Numbered from the stretch's first letter, positions 17,168-26,090 are shown. The stretch: 64,000 nt of DNA from Fervidibacillus halotolerans (GCF_026547205.1 NZ_CP106877.1:124001-188000); one strand, 5' to 3'. Numbers and translations are program-made. Notes: a model not told the origin generated them from the sequence alone.

Positions 17168-17192
17168 CTATTTTGCAAAGAAGGTGAATTTT

Positions 17193-17951
17193 TTGGACAA
17201 AAAATATACGGAAATCAATGCAAAAGTCATTGACCGATGGGTGGAAGATGGCTGGGAATGGGGTCAACCGATCAGCCACGAAGTTTTTGAGAAGGTGAAA
17301 AGAAACGATTGGTTCGTTCTATTAACGCCAACAAAGCCGGTCCCGAAAGAATGGTTTTGTGAAATGAAAGGGGCAACTATTTTAGGTCTCGCATCCGGTG
17401 GGGGGCAACAAATGCCAATTTTTACTGCATTAGGTGCGAATTGTACCGTAATGGATTATTCTGAAAAACAGTTGTTAAGGGAAAAGGAAGTGGCAGAAAG
17501 GGAAAATTACGATATAAAAATCGTTCGAGGGGATATGACAGATCCCTTTCCATTTGAAGATGAGTCCTTTGATTTGATTTTTCATCCTGTGTCCAATTGT
17601 TATATTGAAGATGTGTACCACGTATGGAAAGAATGTTATCGAGTTTTGAAAAAGGGCGGGATTTTGCTTGCTGGGTTAGATAATGGGATTAATTTTATTT
17701 TTGATGAGGATGAAACAAGGGTCGTTACTCCATTACCATTTAACCCATTAAAAAATAAGCAACAATTTGAACAGTCGATGAAAAATGATTGGGGGATTCA
17801 ATTTTCCCATACAATTGAAGAACAAATCGGTGGGCAAATAAAAGCGGGATTCGTGTTAACGGATATTTACGAAGATACGAATGGAACAGGTCTACTGCAC
17901 GAATATAATGTACCGACATTTTATGCAACACGGGCGGTGAAAAAAGGGTAA
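17193..17951 (+). CDS. Class I SAM-dependent methyltransferase
   Basis: A 252-residue soluble methyltransferase. Motif I is GLASGGGQQMP. The acidic end of strand 2 is VMDYSEKQL. Motif II/post-I regions are RGDMTDPFPFEDESFDLIF and the family continues through VLKKGGILLAGLDNG. The N-terminal cap (VIDRWVEDGWEWGQPI) places it with Bacillus methyltransferases of unknown substrate. I chose the TTG at 17193, 7 bases after AAGAAGGTG; the upstream GTG at 17154 would overlap VanZ. A terminator follows at 17972. The methyl acceptor cannot be inferred. Confidence 0.85.
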   Translation: MDKKYTEINAKVIDRWVEDGWEWGQPISHEVFEKVKRNDWFVLLTPTKPVPKEWFCEMKGATILGLASGGGQQMPIFTALGANCTVMDYSEKQLLREKEVAERENYDIKIVRGDMTDPFPFEDESFDLIFHPVSNCYIEDVYHVWKECYRVLKKGGILLAGLDNGINFIFDEDETRVVTPLPFNPLKNKQQFEQSMKNDWGIQFSHTIEEQIGGQIKAGFVLTDIYEDTNGTGLLHEYNVPTFYATRAVKKG

Positions 17952-17971
17952 CCATCTATCGATATTTATTA

Positions 17972-18006
17972 AAGTGTCAAGGATAAAAACCTTGATGCTT
18001 TTTTAA
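17972..18006 (+). terminator. Terminator of the VanZ/methyltransferase unit
   Basis: Stem AAGTGTCAAGG / CCTTGATGCTT with a 6-base loop, followed by TTTTTT. Confidence 0.85.
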
Positions 18007-18213
18007 TCTTGTCCGTAAATTTGACGGATCCAAAATTTCCATTAGAAACTGCATCGGATAATCACAGAGAACTGATGAAAATTAGTTAGGATATTTTACA
18101 TATATTCAAAATTTTACGCTATACTTGAATTAGATTTGATTTTAAACGAATGGAAGCGTAGAAAAGTGAAGTTTGATTGGATTCAAAAAAATCGAGTAGA
18201 TTGAGGGGAAGTC

Positions 18214-19167
18214 ATGAGTAAAAGAAAAAGAAAAACATACGGGAAATACATACCGGAATTTCATGACTGGAAAATTCATAACCCTAGTCGTCTATTCCGT
18301 ATGTTATTACAAAATCAAGAAAAAATTTGCCGTGATCCATCATTGTATTATAATCCCGTTAAAGACGAGCGAGATATCCACCTATATTACAAACCGATCA
18401 AGAAAATAGAGAAAAAAGGGAAGGTTACATTTTCCCATTATCATAAATTGGTTAAAAAAACCCATAAAAATCAACTACCTTACTATATAAGTAAAGATCA
18501 ATATTTATATGCTTGGGTAGATTTGCAGCCGGATGGAACGGTCAAAAGCATCTATTCAAATGAAAAGAACGATCCGAATCAATTAATTGAAAAAGACTAT
18601 CATATTTTACAAAAACGATATGAACAGTTTCAAAATTTATTTGAAAGGAGGGACAGGGAGGAATCGTCTTTACTAGAAACAATAAAGACCATTGACTATC
18701 GTTTAAAATATAATACGGAGCATATCGTTCCCCAATCTTGGTTTCATGCGCAACAACCGATGAAAAGCGATTTGCACCATTTATTTGTATGCCATCCAGA
18801 ATGTAATGTAAGGAGGGCCAATTACCCTTATACGGATTTTTCCTTTTATCAACCGGAGTCGCCGGATGAGATTATTCGTAATCGTTGTGGGGTCGTAAAA
18901 GACGAACGCTTTGAACCGGAATATGGAAAGGGTGCGGTGGCAAGGGCAACGTTTTATTTTTTACTTCGCTATCCGAAGGCGATAAGAAAAAAATATTTAA
19001 AACAAATTGATTTTCCGATTTTGGTGAATTGGCATGATCAATTTCCTGTTGATCTTTATGAAAAACATCGAAATCAAGCAATTTATGAAATTCAAGGTAA
19101 TCGGAACCCGTTTATCGACTTTCCCAATTTAATCCATCAGCTGGAGTTTCCGAATATCAAAAGGTAG
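18214..19167 (+). CDS. Endonuclease I family nuclease, no signal peptide
   Basis: A 317-residue member of the endonuclease I family (EndA/NucM/BsnA group). The catalytic region is plain: YNTEHIVPQSWF with the active histidine, SDLHHLFVCHPECNVRRANYPY, then KGAVARATFYFLLRYP and HRNQAIYEIQGNRNPFIDFP. These enzymes cut DNA and RNA non-specifically using Mg2+ or Ca2+. Unlike secreted Bacillus BsnA or periplasmic EndA, this protein begins MSKRKRKTYGKYIPEFHDWK, basic and hydrophilic, with no signal peptide or membrane segment. About 160 residues precede the nuclease core. It may act inside the cell, in the spore or after lysis. The ATG follows a GAGGGGAAG site. It is monocistronic. Confidence 0.85.
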   Translation: MSKRKRKTYGKYIPEFHDWKIHNPSRLFRMLLQNQEKICRDPSLYYNPVKDERDIHLYYKPIKKIEKKGKVTFSHYHKLVKKTHKNQLPYYISKDQYLYAWVDLQPDGTVKSIYSNEKNDPNQLIEKDYHILQKRYEQFQNLFERRDREESSLLETIKTIDYRLKYNTEHIVPQSWFHAQQPMKSDLHHLFVCHPECNVRRANYPYTDFSFYQPESPDEIIRNRCGVVKDERFEPEYGKGAVARATFYFLLRYPKAIRKKYLKQIDFPILVNWHDQFPVDLYEKHRNQAIYEIQGNRNPFIDFPNLIHQLEFPNIKR

Positions 19168-20110
19168 TTGCGATATTTATGAAGAAACAAAGATTGTTTT
19201 TCTATCTAGAAATTATATTACGCTAATATAATTTAACAAAAGGTTATTTGAACAAGTGATGAAAAAATATTGAAAACGATATGTACTAAAAAAAGTAGAA
19301 AAAAATAGTAGAATATTTCAGTAAAATTTGAAACGTATAATTTAATGGACAGGGGAATATTTGAGAAAGTTACATGTATTCTTATCCGTTGAACAAATAA
19401 GTGTTCATGAAAAAAATAAATATTTAAAATAGTTGGATGAATAATATCAAATCAAGGATATTTTTTTCACTATTCATGATCATTATACGAAAACCAAGTT
19501 TTCTTTTATTGGATACGTAATGAAAAACTGCCTATCCAATCTGCGGAGAAGAAAACAATGTAACGGTATTTCTAGATGAATATATTTTCATACAAAGGGA
19601 GTAATGATTACTTGAAAATTCTGCTCTTTATTTTTGCTTCTAAACTTGTAAGTGGATTACAGAAATTCATTTTTACAGTCTGCTTCCCCGAATGTTATTC
19701 ACAAATATACTTAGGAAAGAAATTCTATATATCTATTCATGATGCCTAGTTTTTTGTAGGAACTCATATTTTTTAAAAATCTAAATGGATTTATATCACA
19801 ATGCAAAGACAAATAGACGATTGTTAACCGACTTGAAATTCCTTACTAACTATCGTTTTTAATAAATTAGTGAATAGCCGAAATTGATGATATAGGTTTT
19901 CATTGTGAAAAGGATTTTGAATTTTTCCGTCTACATAGTAAAATAGTTCGACATTTTTCGAACGGATATGGAAAGAGTGATAAACAAGTGTTGGTTTGAT
20001 AAACTATTCTTGTATACTATGGAAAGGGGTGGGAAAATTTTGAGGTTGCATTTTTCATATTTTTATTAAGTTTTTAAGGGGGGACTGTTGTTTTGTTTTT
20101 TATTTGCTTT
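19168..20110. other. About 0.95 kb without a supportable gene
   Basis: Very AT-rich sequence with many stops in all frames. A short frame at about 19362 (TTG start after GGGG) is interrupted. A plausible promoter (TTGGTT, 16 bases, TATACT) lies at about 19990-20017. It is followed by GGGGTGGG, which could lead into the RNA upstream of the lipoprotein nuclease. I see no recognisable transposase or protein remnant. Confidence 0.4.
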
Positions 20111-20172
20111 TAACATCTTTCCGAAAGAAGTCTCTCACCTCTAAACGAAGCGTAAGTGGTGGGAGTATGTCA
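20108..20172 (+). mobile_element. IS200/IS605-type right-end hairpin remnant, copy 1
   Basis: The block starts TTAACATCTTTCCGAAAGAAG, then a hairpin CTCACCTCTAAACGAAGCG...AGTGGTGGGAG and ends TATGTCAC. The same block occurs at 23105-23162 and, partly, at 23222-23273. The CCCACCTCTAAGCGAA...GGTGGGAG hairpin plus TATGTCAC resembles the right end and omega-RNA scaffold of TnpB-carrying IS200/IS605 elements in Bacillaceae. No tnpB lies in the window. The element identity is inference. Confidence 0.55.
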
Positions 20173-20232
20173 CATAACGGATTAACCGCTTTTTAACGTA
20201 AACATCATGAAACAGCATAGGAGGGTCTTAAG

Positions 20233-21162
20233 ATGAGAAAATACATAGCCCGTTTCGTTTTACTTTTCACCACGATCTTTATTGTTGGATGTGCGAATGT
20301 AGAAGATGCATCCATTATGAGTGAAAAAACAGAATCCGATGAAGTCACAACAGTTCACACAAATGAAAATGATGGGGAAAAATCGATTTCGACGGATGAA
20401 TCAACAGGAGAGGAAACAGTACAGGAATCGATTAATGACTTGTTCGAGGGGTATACATTAATTGAAGTTGATGGTGGGGAATTATCTGGTCATCGTGAAC
20501 CGAATGTCGTTGTTGATATTGGTTACGGTGACCGTGAATATTGGGCATTTACAAATGAATATGGGCAACTCGTACGGGTAGTTGCGGACAAAATTATTTT
20601 ACAAGATGAAGAGAACGAACCTGTATTACCATCTGGCAGATACTACCCCGATGAGGCAAAGGTTCCGGGTGTTGAAAGGGAGGATTTAGACGAGGGGCAT
20701 ATCATTGCTGATTCCCTTGGTGGCGTATCAAATGCGTATAATATTACACCACAAAATAGTACACTTAATCGACACGGGGATCAAGCTTATATGGAGGATG
20801 CAATCCGAAAAGCAGGTGGCGCAACGAATTTCGAAGCCATTATTACATATCCAAATACGGAAACGCAAATTCCTTCCAGTTATCAGTATACATATACGAT
20901 AAATGGAAATACAATCGTCGATATTTTTGAAAATGTGGATCCTGATAAAGTGAACGCATCCCTCAACTTAACGGGAAATACGTCAACTGATTCCTCGAAT
21001 TTAAACACGAATGGTGATCTTTCTCGAGTTGATACTAATGGGGATGGGAAGGTGACAATTAAAGAAGCGAAAGAAGCAGGTTTCAGTATGCCAATCACTA
21101 GTGACCATTGGTTATACCCTTATATGTACGATGCGGATCAGGATGGGATGGTCGGTGAGTAA
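20233..21162 (+). CDS. Lipoprotein DNA/RNA non-specific endonuclease with C-terminal calcium-binding repeat
   Basis: A 309-residue secreted lipoprotein (signal peptide with lipobox IVGC, C20) with an acidic linker to about residue 75. A nuclease domain of the DNA/RNA non-specific endonuclease (betabeta-alpha-metal) type follows. Its motif is LDEGHIIADSLGGVSNAYNI, then TPQNSTLNRHGDQAY, where the histidine and asparagines match the DGH/N active site of that fold. The C-terminus has two Ca2+-loop-like stretches, DTNGDGKVTIKEA and DADQDGMVGE, around SDHWLYPYM, as in excalibur/EF-hand tails of Bacillus nucleases. It probably degrades extracellular nucleic acid at the cell surface, for nutrition or DNA entry. 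The ATG has a GGAGGG site. Confidence 0.88.
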   Translation: MRKYIARFVLLFTTIFIVGCANVEDASIMSEKTESDEVTTVHTNENDGEKSISTDESTGEETVQESINDLFEGYTLIEVDGGELSGHREPNVVVDIGYGDREYWAFTNEYGQLVRVVADKIILQDEENEPVLPSGRYYPDEAKVPGVEREDLDEGHIIADSLGGVSNAYNITPQNSTLNRHGDQAYMEDAIRKAGGATNFEAIITYPNTETQIPSSYQYTYTINGNTIVDIFENVDPDKVNASLNLTGNTSTDSSNLNTNGDLSRVDTNGDGKVTIKEAKEAGFSMPITSDHWLYPYMYDADQDGMVGE

Positions 21163-21412
21163 CCATCCTGAATGGCAACGGAAATAATTCTATGAAAGTA
21201 TAAGGCACTAAAACATGGGAAATGGAGAATGTTGCAATCGCAATGTACTCAATCGTTCACCTAAACAATAGAAAGAAAGCATTTTTGACTTAGATAACGT
21301 TCAAGATGGTTCAGTTTTTGAATGAAAGATAGAAAAAGGGGTATCTTTTCGTTTACAATAAAAATCAGTTAAAGATGAAAGGATTAACGGGAACTTGAGG
21401 AGGTAGGAAACG

Positions 21413-21631
21413 TTGGCAGATCTTCAGTTTGAAATTATCGAACATATTGCGGTTCTTTCGGAATCGGCGAAAGGATGGACAAAGGAAATAAATCTAATCT
21501 CATGGAACGGTCGCCAGCCAAAATATGATATTCGGGATTGGGCACCGAATCACGAAAAAATGGGAAAAGGAATTACGTTGACGGGAGCAGAAATGAATCA
21601 ATTGAAAAAGGCACTGTTGGAATTGAAATAA
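21413..21631 (+). CDS. YdbC/PC4-type single-stranded nucleic acid-binding protein
   Basis: A 72-residue protein that matches the PC4-like YdbC family of Firmicutes: FEIIEHIAVLSESAKGWTKE, then LISWNGRQPKYDIRDWAP and GKGITLTGAEMNQLKKAL. These proteins dimerise and bind single-stranded DNA. Their cellular role is poorly defined. The start is TTG, with GAGGAGG 9-10 bases upstream. It is followed after 94 bases by an uncharacterised gene. Confidence 0.85.
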   Translation: MADLQFEIIEHIAVLSESAKGWTKEINLISWNGRQPKYDIRDWAPNHEKMGKGITLTGAEMNQLKKALLELK

Positions 21632-21725
21632 ACCGGACTGTTTTGGCTAAAAATCCGAACGCCTTTACATAGCCGTTTGGATATGATTCAACCAATATAT
21701 TATTTGGAGATACGAGGAGGACCAG

Positions 21726-22172
21726 ATGCATTCGTATACGAAACCAAATATTATTTTGCCCATTAGTTTGCATGATGCAATTGTGACGAAATTAAGGGTA
21801 CAACCGGCCACATCAAAATTAATCGATGGGGTGCTGATTTTTGAATTTCAAGATGGATTTATAAATGTGGAAAAAAACGATTCATACTGGACGGGAAAAG
21901 CAACGGTGACCATTTCTGGAATTGATTTTGATTTTAGTCATGTATACTATTACCTAGGGGAGGAAAGAAAAGATGTCCCGTTTTCGAAACTTGCCGAGGA
22001 TATAAAAATGAATCGATTGGAAATCATCGATGAAACGTATGGGTATAATCAAACAAAGTTCAGTTGTATCATGTTTGAAGATGATGAATACTACGATGTG
22101 GAAATTGAGATTTATCATTTCCAAGAGACCGTTTATCATTGGGAAGATCCTGTCGAAATGGAAAGACGATGA
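21726..22172 (+). CDS. Uncharacterised 148-residue protein
   Basis: I do not recognise this family. The protein is soluble, acidic and probably alpha/beta. It opens with IILPISLHDAIVTKLRV and ends with an aromatic-rich tail (EIYHFQETVYHWEDP). There is no signal peptide or membrane segment. The small all-cytosolic architecture and the HDAIV start resemble proteins of immunity-like or DUF type, but that is only an impression. The ATG follows a very strong GAGGAGG site, and a good terminator follows at 22202, so the gene looks real and expressed. Confidence 0.7.
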   Translation: MHSYTKPNIILPISLHDAIVTKLRVQPATSKLIDGVLIFEFQDGFINVEKNDSYWTGKATVTISGIDFDFSHVYYYLGEERKDVPFSKLAEDIKMNRLEIIDETYGYNQTKFSCIMFEDDEYYDVEIEIYHFQETVYHWEDPVEMERR

Positions 22173-22201
22173 ATACAGTTACAACGCAACATGACTACAC
22201 G

Positions 22202-22236
22202 CACCTAAGATTCAACATTTTAGGTGTTTTCTTTTT
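22202..22236 (+). terminator. Rho-independent terminator
   Basis: Perfect stem CACCTAA / TTAGGTG with an 11-base loop, then TTTTCTTTTT, 30 bases after the uncharacterised gene. Confidence 0.85.
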
Positions 22237-22266
22237 GATGCTTTTTTGTTCATGGGGGTTGGAAAA

Positions 22267-23077
22267 ATAAGATTAAGTGAAATTCATCCGATCATCTATC
22301 ATACGAGAATCGCTCAAAAGCGTCTGTTTCGAGGTATCATGAATTGGAAAGATCGAAAAAAATTTGCAAAAGACGTTATTTCAGATACACTTCCTTATCG
22401 ATGTAAAAAGCACCAGTCATTGTTACGAAGGAAATTAGGTGACAGCGATCCGAAATTGCAAGAAAATAAGATTACCAATTTAAAAATTGCCGTTCAACAA
22501 ATCGATGGAATAGTTATTCGACCTGGGCAAATGTGTTCCTTTTGGAAGTTAGTTGGAAAAACAACTAGGAAAAAGGGGGTATATCGAAGGAATGTTGTTA
22601 TCGAAAGGGGAAGTCATTACCGGGGTTGGTGGTGGGATTTGTCAGTTAGCAAATTTGCTATATTGGATGGCCCTTCACACACCCCTTGAAGTGATTGAAC
22701 GGCATCATCATAGTTTTGATCCCTTTCCAGATTCAGGTCGTGTTCTCCCCTTTGGTAGCGGTGCTAGCGTATTTTACAATTACGTTGACTTACGATTTTA
22801 TAATCCTACAAATCAAGATTTCCAAATCAAAGTTTGGGTTTCGGATCAACATTTAAAGGGAGCGATTTATACGAATAAAGAGTGGCCGTATTCCTATCAT
22901 ATCGAAGAAAGAAACCATAAATTTTTAAAAGAAAATGACAAATTTTTTCGACAAAATGAAATATGGAGAAAAACATACGATAAAAAAACAGGTAAACAAA
23001 TAAATGAAGAACGGATCATCGAAAACTTTTCGGAAGTAAAGTATGAGATTCCAATTGAAAAACTTGAAGAGTATTAA
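22267..23077 (+). pseudogene. VanW-like protein, split by +1 G frameshift
   Basis: A VanW-family protein of about 269 residues interrupted once. The first frame carries LSEIHPIIYHTRIAQKRLFRG to SFWKLVGKTTRKKG. The second continues YIEGMLLSKGEVITG, then VGGGICQLANLLYW and ERHHHSFDPFPDSGRVLPFG. The frames meet at a run of five Gs (22575-22579); four Gs would restore one frame. The family average length is recovered after correction. The start is unclear. An in-frame ATG at 22252 has no ribosome site. Alignment with family starts (M-x-L-SEIHP) would put initiation at an ATA codon, 22267. VanW accompanies vancomycin resistance clusters in enterococci, but stand-alone Bacillus homologues have no proven role. 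Confidence 0.75.
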
Positions 23078-23104
23078 ACAACGATTAAAACAAATCTAGG
23101 AATT

Positions 23105-23273
23105 TGTTTAACATTTTTCCGAAAGAAGTCTCCCACTTTTGAACGACATGAAAGTGGGAGATGAATTTCGGTTCGGCGTAGGTATGTGTTGTCTCTTTTT
23201 TGCATCATAAGATGGGATGACCTGAGAAGCCCCCACCTCTAAGCGAATCGAAGATGGTGGGAGTATGTCACTT
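23105..23273 (+). mobile_element. Two IS200/IS605-type right-end hairpin remnants, copies 2 and 3
   Basis: Copy 2 (about 23105-23162) shares TTAACAT-TTTTCCGAAAGAAG and a hairpin TCCCACTTTTGAACG...AAAGTGGGAGA with copy 1. Copy 3 (23222-23273) has GAAGCCCCCACCTCTAAGCG, a hairpin partner ATGGTGGGAG and the terminal TATGTCAC. Their stacking 120 bases apart suggests nested or repeated insertions that lost their transposase/tnpB parts. Copy 3 lies just beyond the TetR stop and may also stop its transcription. Confidence 0.55.
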
Positions 23274-23275
23274 TG

Positions 23276-24112
23276 TTATTCCTCTATAACATCGAATACC
23301 AATATTTCCAAATCTTTTTTTTGCCCCAGTTCTTTTAAAACCGCTTGAATAACAGCTTTTCTCGGAACCGGTGATTGTAATTCTTCCTTAAGAAACAAAA
23401 GTAGTTCCTTTTGTTTACCATTGGCATTGGATAAAAGGATGTCAATTTTGTGGAATAGTTTTTCTATTTTTTGCCTTCGCTTTGATAACGTTTTCGAATT
23501 TAACCTTGTTAAAAGTTGGATATCAAATAATTGTTCCTTTGAAGCAATGACAGAAGGAACCATATTGTCAATTCGATTCAACATATAGGTGATGATTTTA
23601 TCAATCTCTATTTTTACATCGGCATTGGTGGAAAAGTGAAGGGCATTGTGCAACATTCCGTAAAATAAAACGGCTAAGTCCAACGAATACGGTTGTACAT
23701 GTTGTCCAAAAATATCGACGATCCGCTGTTGTAACCATTTTAGTTCATCTAAATGGTACCTTTGGACAATTTTTTTTAACTCTTCATCCTCAGAAAGGAG
23801 TACGCTATTAAATAAAGCGAAGAGTTTATTTTCCATGCCGACTTCCATCTTGACTTGAATTTGTTTTATGAAGGCATTTTTATCGCTTTTTTTCTTACCC
23901 GCCAATACTTCGATTCGTCTTCTTTCCGTTTCCGCTTGAATCTTTTCGAAAATGTTGATGAGCAGTTCTTTTTTAGAAGGGAAATAATTGTAAAATGTCC
24001 CCTTTGAAATCCCACTTTTTTCCAATATCTCTTGTACAGATGTTTCCATAAATCCCTTTTCTACAAACAGAGTATGCGCAATTTCCATTACATGTTTTTT
24101 TCGATCATTCAA
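23276..24112 (-). CDS. TetR family regulator of the adjacent MFS exporter
   Basis: A TetR-type repressor with helix-turn-helix EIAHTLFVEKGFMETSVQEILEKSG, then ISKGTFYNYFPSKKELL. The ligand-binding part is unusually long (about 278 residues in all), as in regulators paired with DHA2-type exporters such as YcnC. I chose a TTG at 24112, 9 bases after AAAGGTG; a GTG at 24124 is also open. It is divergent from the MFS gene with a shared 116-base intergenic region. That region includes the palindrome TCAACATTTATTGTTGA at 24135-24151. It probably represses both genes until a drug binds. Confidence 0.88.
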   Translation of the reverse strand: MNDRKKHVMEIAHTLFVEKGFMETSVQEILEKSGISKGTFYNYFPSKKELLINIFEKIQAETERRRIEVLAGKKKSDKNAFIKQIQVKMEVGMENKLFALFNSVLLSEDEELKKIVQRYHLDELKWLQQRIVDIFGQHVQPYSLDLAVLFYGMLHNALHFSTNADVKIEIDKIITYMLNRIDNMVPSVIASKEQLFDIQLLTRLNSKTLSKRRQKIEKLFHKIDILLSNANGKQKELLLFLKEELQSPVPRKAVIQAVLKELGQKKDLEILVFDVIEE

Positions 24113-24134
24113 ATGAATGCACACCTTTTTCGAT

Positions 24135-24151
24135 TCAACATTTATTGTTGA
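24135..24151. promoter_or_regulatory. Candidate TetR operator in divergent promoter region
   Basis: Palindrome TCAACA-N5-TGTTGA lies 22 bases upstream of the TetR start. The rest of the region is AT-rich, with a direct repeat of ATAGTAT (about 24179-24202). Confidence 0.5.
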
Positions 24152-24240
24152 TTTTTTTACAATATCAGTATATATTATTATAGTATTTATAACAATAGTA
24201 TAAAAAAATATACACTAGGTATAACTAGGAGGCGCATATT

Positions 24241-25704
24241 TTGACTCAACAAAAAATTATGGATAAACCACCCTATGGGATGATCGCGATATTATTTATT
24301 GGTGCCTTTGTATCCTTTATGAATGAAACGTTTTTAAATATCGCTTTGCCATCAATCATGAAGGATTTTGAGGTTTCCGCATCAACGGTTCAATGGTTAT
24401 CAACGGGCTATATGCTCGTAAATGGTATTTTAATTCCTGCAAGTGCCTTTCTCATGCAAAAATTTACGAATCGTCAACTGTATATTACAGCAATGTCTGT
24501 GTTTACAATCGGATCTGTTTTAGCATCCGTTTCACCGACTTTTGCCGTTTTATTAATTGCAAGATTGTTGCAAGCTTCAGGAGCAGCCATTATGGCACCA
24601 CTATTAATGAATGTAATGCTCGTATCCTTTCCAGTTGAAAAAAGGGGAGCAGCGATGGGGGTTTTTGGTCTTGTCATGATTACTGCCCCAGCCATTGGGC
24701 CGACCCTTTCCGGTTGGATCGTCGAGCATTATTCATGGCGGACGTTGTTTGATATTATATTTCCGATCGCCATTTTAACGCTTTTGCTCGCCATTTTTAA
24801 ATTAAAAAATGTTTTGCCACAAAAGGAAATATCGTTAGACGTATTATCGCTAATTTTATCGAGTATCGGTTTTGGCGGTATTTTATACGGTTTTAGTTCT
24901 GCAGGAGAAAAAGGTTGGGATTCGGTGTACGTGTATGGAACAATCGTTGTCGGAATCATTAGCCTTACCCTCTTTATCGTCCGCCAATTAACTTTAAAAG
25001 AACCACTATTGGAATTTCGCATTTATAAATATCCGATGTATGCTTTATCGTCAGCAATTTCCATTGTGATTTCGATGGCGATGTTTTCCGCCATGCTTCT
25101 TATGCCGATCTATATTCAAACGATCCGGGGGATTTCTCCCTTCGACTCAGGATTGTTGATGCTTCCTGGGGCAATTATTATGGGTATTATGTCGCCGATC
25201 ACTGGGCGATTATTCGATAAATATGGTGCACGAATGCTCGCCGTCATTGGACTATCGATCACAATTTATACGACGTATTTATTTAGCAATTTAACGATGG
25301 ATACTTCTTACGGATTTATTATGTTCATATATTGTATGCGGATGTTTGGAATGTCGATGGTGATGATGCCAGTCATGACAAACGGACTGAATCAATTGCC
25401 ACAGCGTATGAATCCCCATGCAACAGCGATGAACAATACACTACAACAAGTATCTGGTGCCATCGGATCCGCCTTTTTAGTAACGCTTATGCAAAATAAA
25501 ACAGAAGCGGAAATGGAAAGCTTAGCCATGTCAACAGGCGGAGATCCTGCGAAAATGGCAGAAGCGGCGAATACGGCGATGTTAGAAGGAATAAATTTCT
25601 CCTTCCAAGTTTCCGTCTATATTGCCCTCGTCGCCCTCGTACTTACCTTCTTTGTCAAACGGGTAAGGCCTGAAGAAGACGAGTTTATGGAAAAGTCCGC
25701 TTAA
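24241..25704 (+). CDS. DHA2 family MFS multidrug exporter (14 TM)
   Basis: A 487-residue drug:H+ antiporter of the DHA2/EmrB-QacA type with 14 predicted membrane segments. Landmarks are the first-helix FMNETFLNIALPSIMKDF, WLSTGYMLVNGILIPASAFL, motif A-like MQKFTNRQLY, and motif C GLVMITAPAIGPTLSGWIVE that marks antiporters. It resembles YcnB/LmrB-like proteins. The TTG start has AGGAGG 9 bases upstream. Divergent TetR control suggests drug-inducible expression. A clean terminator follows at 25732. Confidence 0.92.
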   Translation: MTQQKIMDKPPYGMIAILFIGAFVSFMNETFLNIALPSIMKDFEVSASTVQWLSTGYMLVNGILIPASAFLMQKFTNRQLYITAMSVFTIGSVLASVSPTFAVLLIARLLQASGAAIMAPLLMNVMLVSFPVEKRGAAMGVFGLVMITAPAIGPTLSGWIVEHYSWRTLFDIIFPIAILTLLLAIFKLKNVLPQKEISLDVLSLILSSIGFGGILYGFSSAGEKGWDSVYVYGTIVVGIISLTLFIVRQLTLKEPLLEFRIYKYPMYALSSAISIVISMAMFSAMLLMPIYIQTIRGISPFDSGLLMLPGAIIMGIMSPITGRLFDKYGARMLAVIGLSITIYTTYLFSNLTMDTSYGFIMFIYCMRMFGMSMVMMPVMTNGLNQLPQRMNPHATAMNNTLQQVSGAIGSAFLVTLMQNKTEAEMESLAMSTGGDPAKMAEAANTAMLEGINFSFQVSVYIALVALVLTFFVKRVRPEEDEFMEKSA

Positions 25705-25731
25705 AAAAATACAAGAAAATGTTGATGAAGG

Positions 25732-25762
25732 TTGCCACCACATTTTTGGTGGCATTTTTTAT
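25732..25762 (+). terminator. Terminator of the MFS exporter gene
   Basis: Perfect stem TGCCACCA / TGGTGGCA with TTTTTT tail. Confidence 0.9.
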
Positions 25763-26028
25763 TTCCTCCACCTAAGCCATTTGAAAGAATTTCGTTGGTT
25801 TGGTATTTAAGAATAACGAGAAGGTTTGACTTAAAAGCGAATATACTTAAATGATCTATTGAAAATTGTTGAAAGTATTTTTTGATGAAACTCTATCTGT
25901 ATTTTTCAAATCAAAATTATGTAGTTGCCAAAGATTGGACATTTGGAACGATGATCGTATGAAATAGTGTAATCGTCCAAAATTAAATGGTATGAAACTG
26001 GTGTTTATCGAAATTAAATAAAAAATTA

Positions 26029-26057
26029 TTGAAAAACGATAAATTACGTACTATAAT
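26029..26057 (+). promoter_or_regulatory. SigA promoter of the DUF2975-XRE operon
   Basis: TTGAAA (26029-26034), 17-base spacer, TATAAT (26052-26057). The DUF2975 start is 33 bases downstream. The 266 bases between the terminator at 25762 and this promoter hold nothing recognisable. Confidence 0.85.
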
Positions 26058-26090
26058 AAGTTTGAAAATAAAAGTTGGGGTGTTGAGAAA

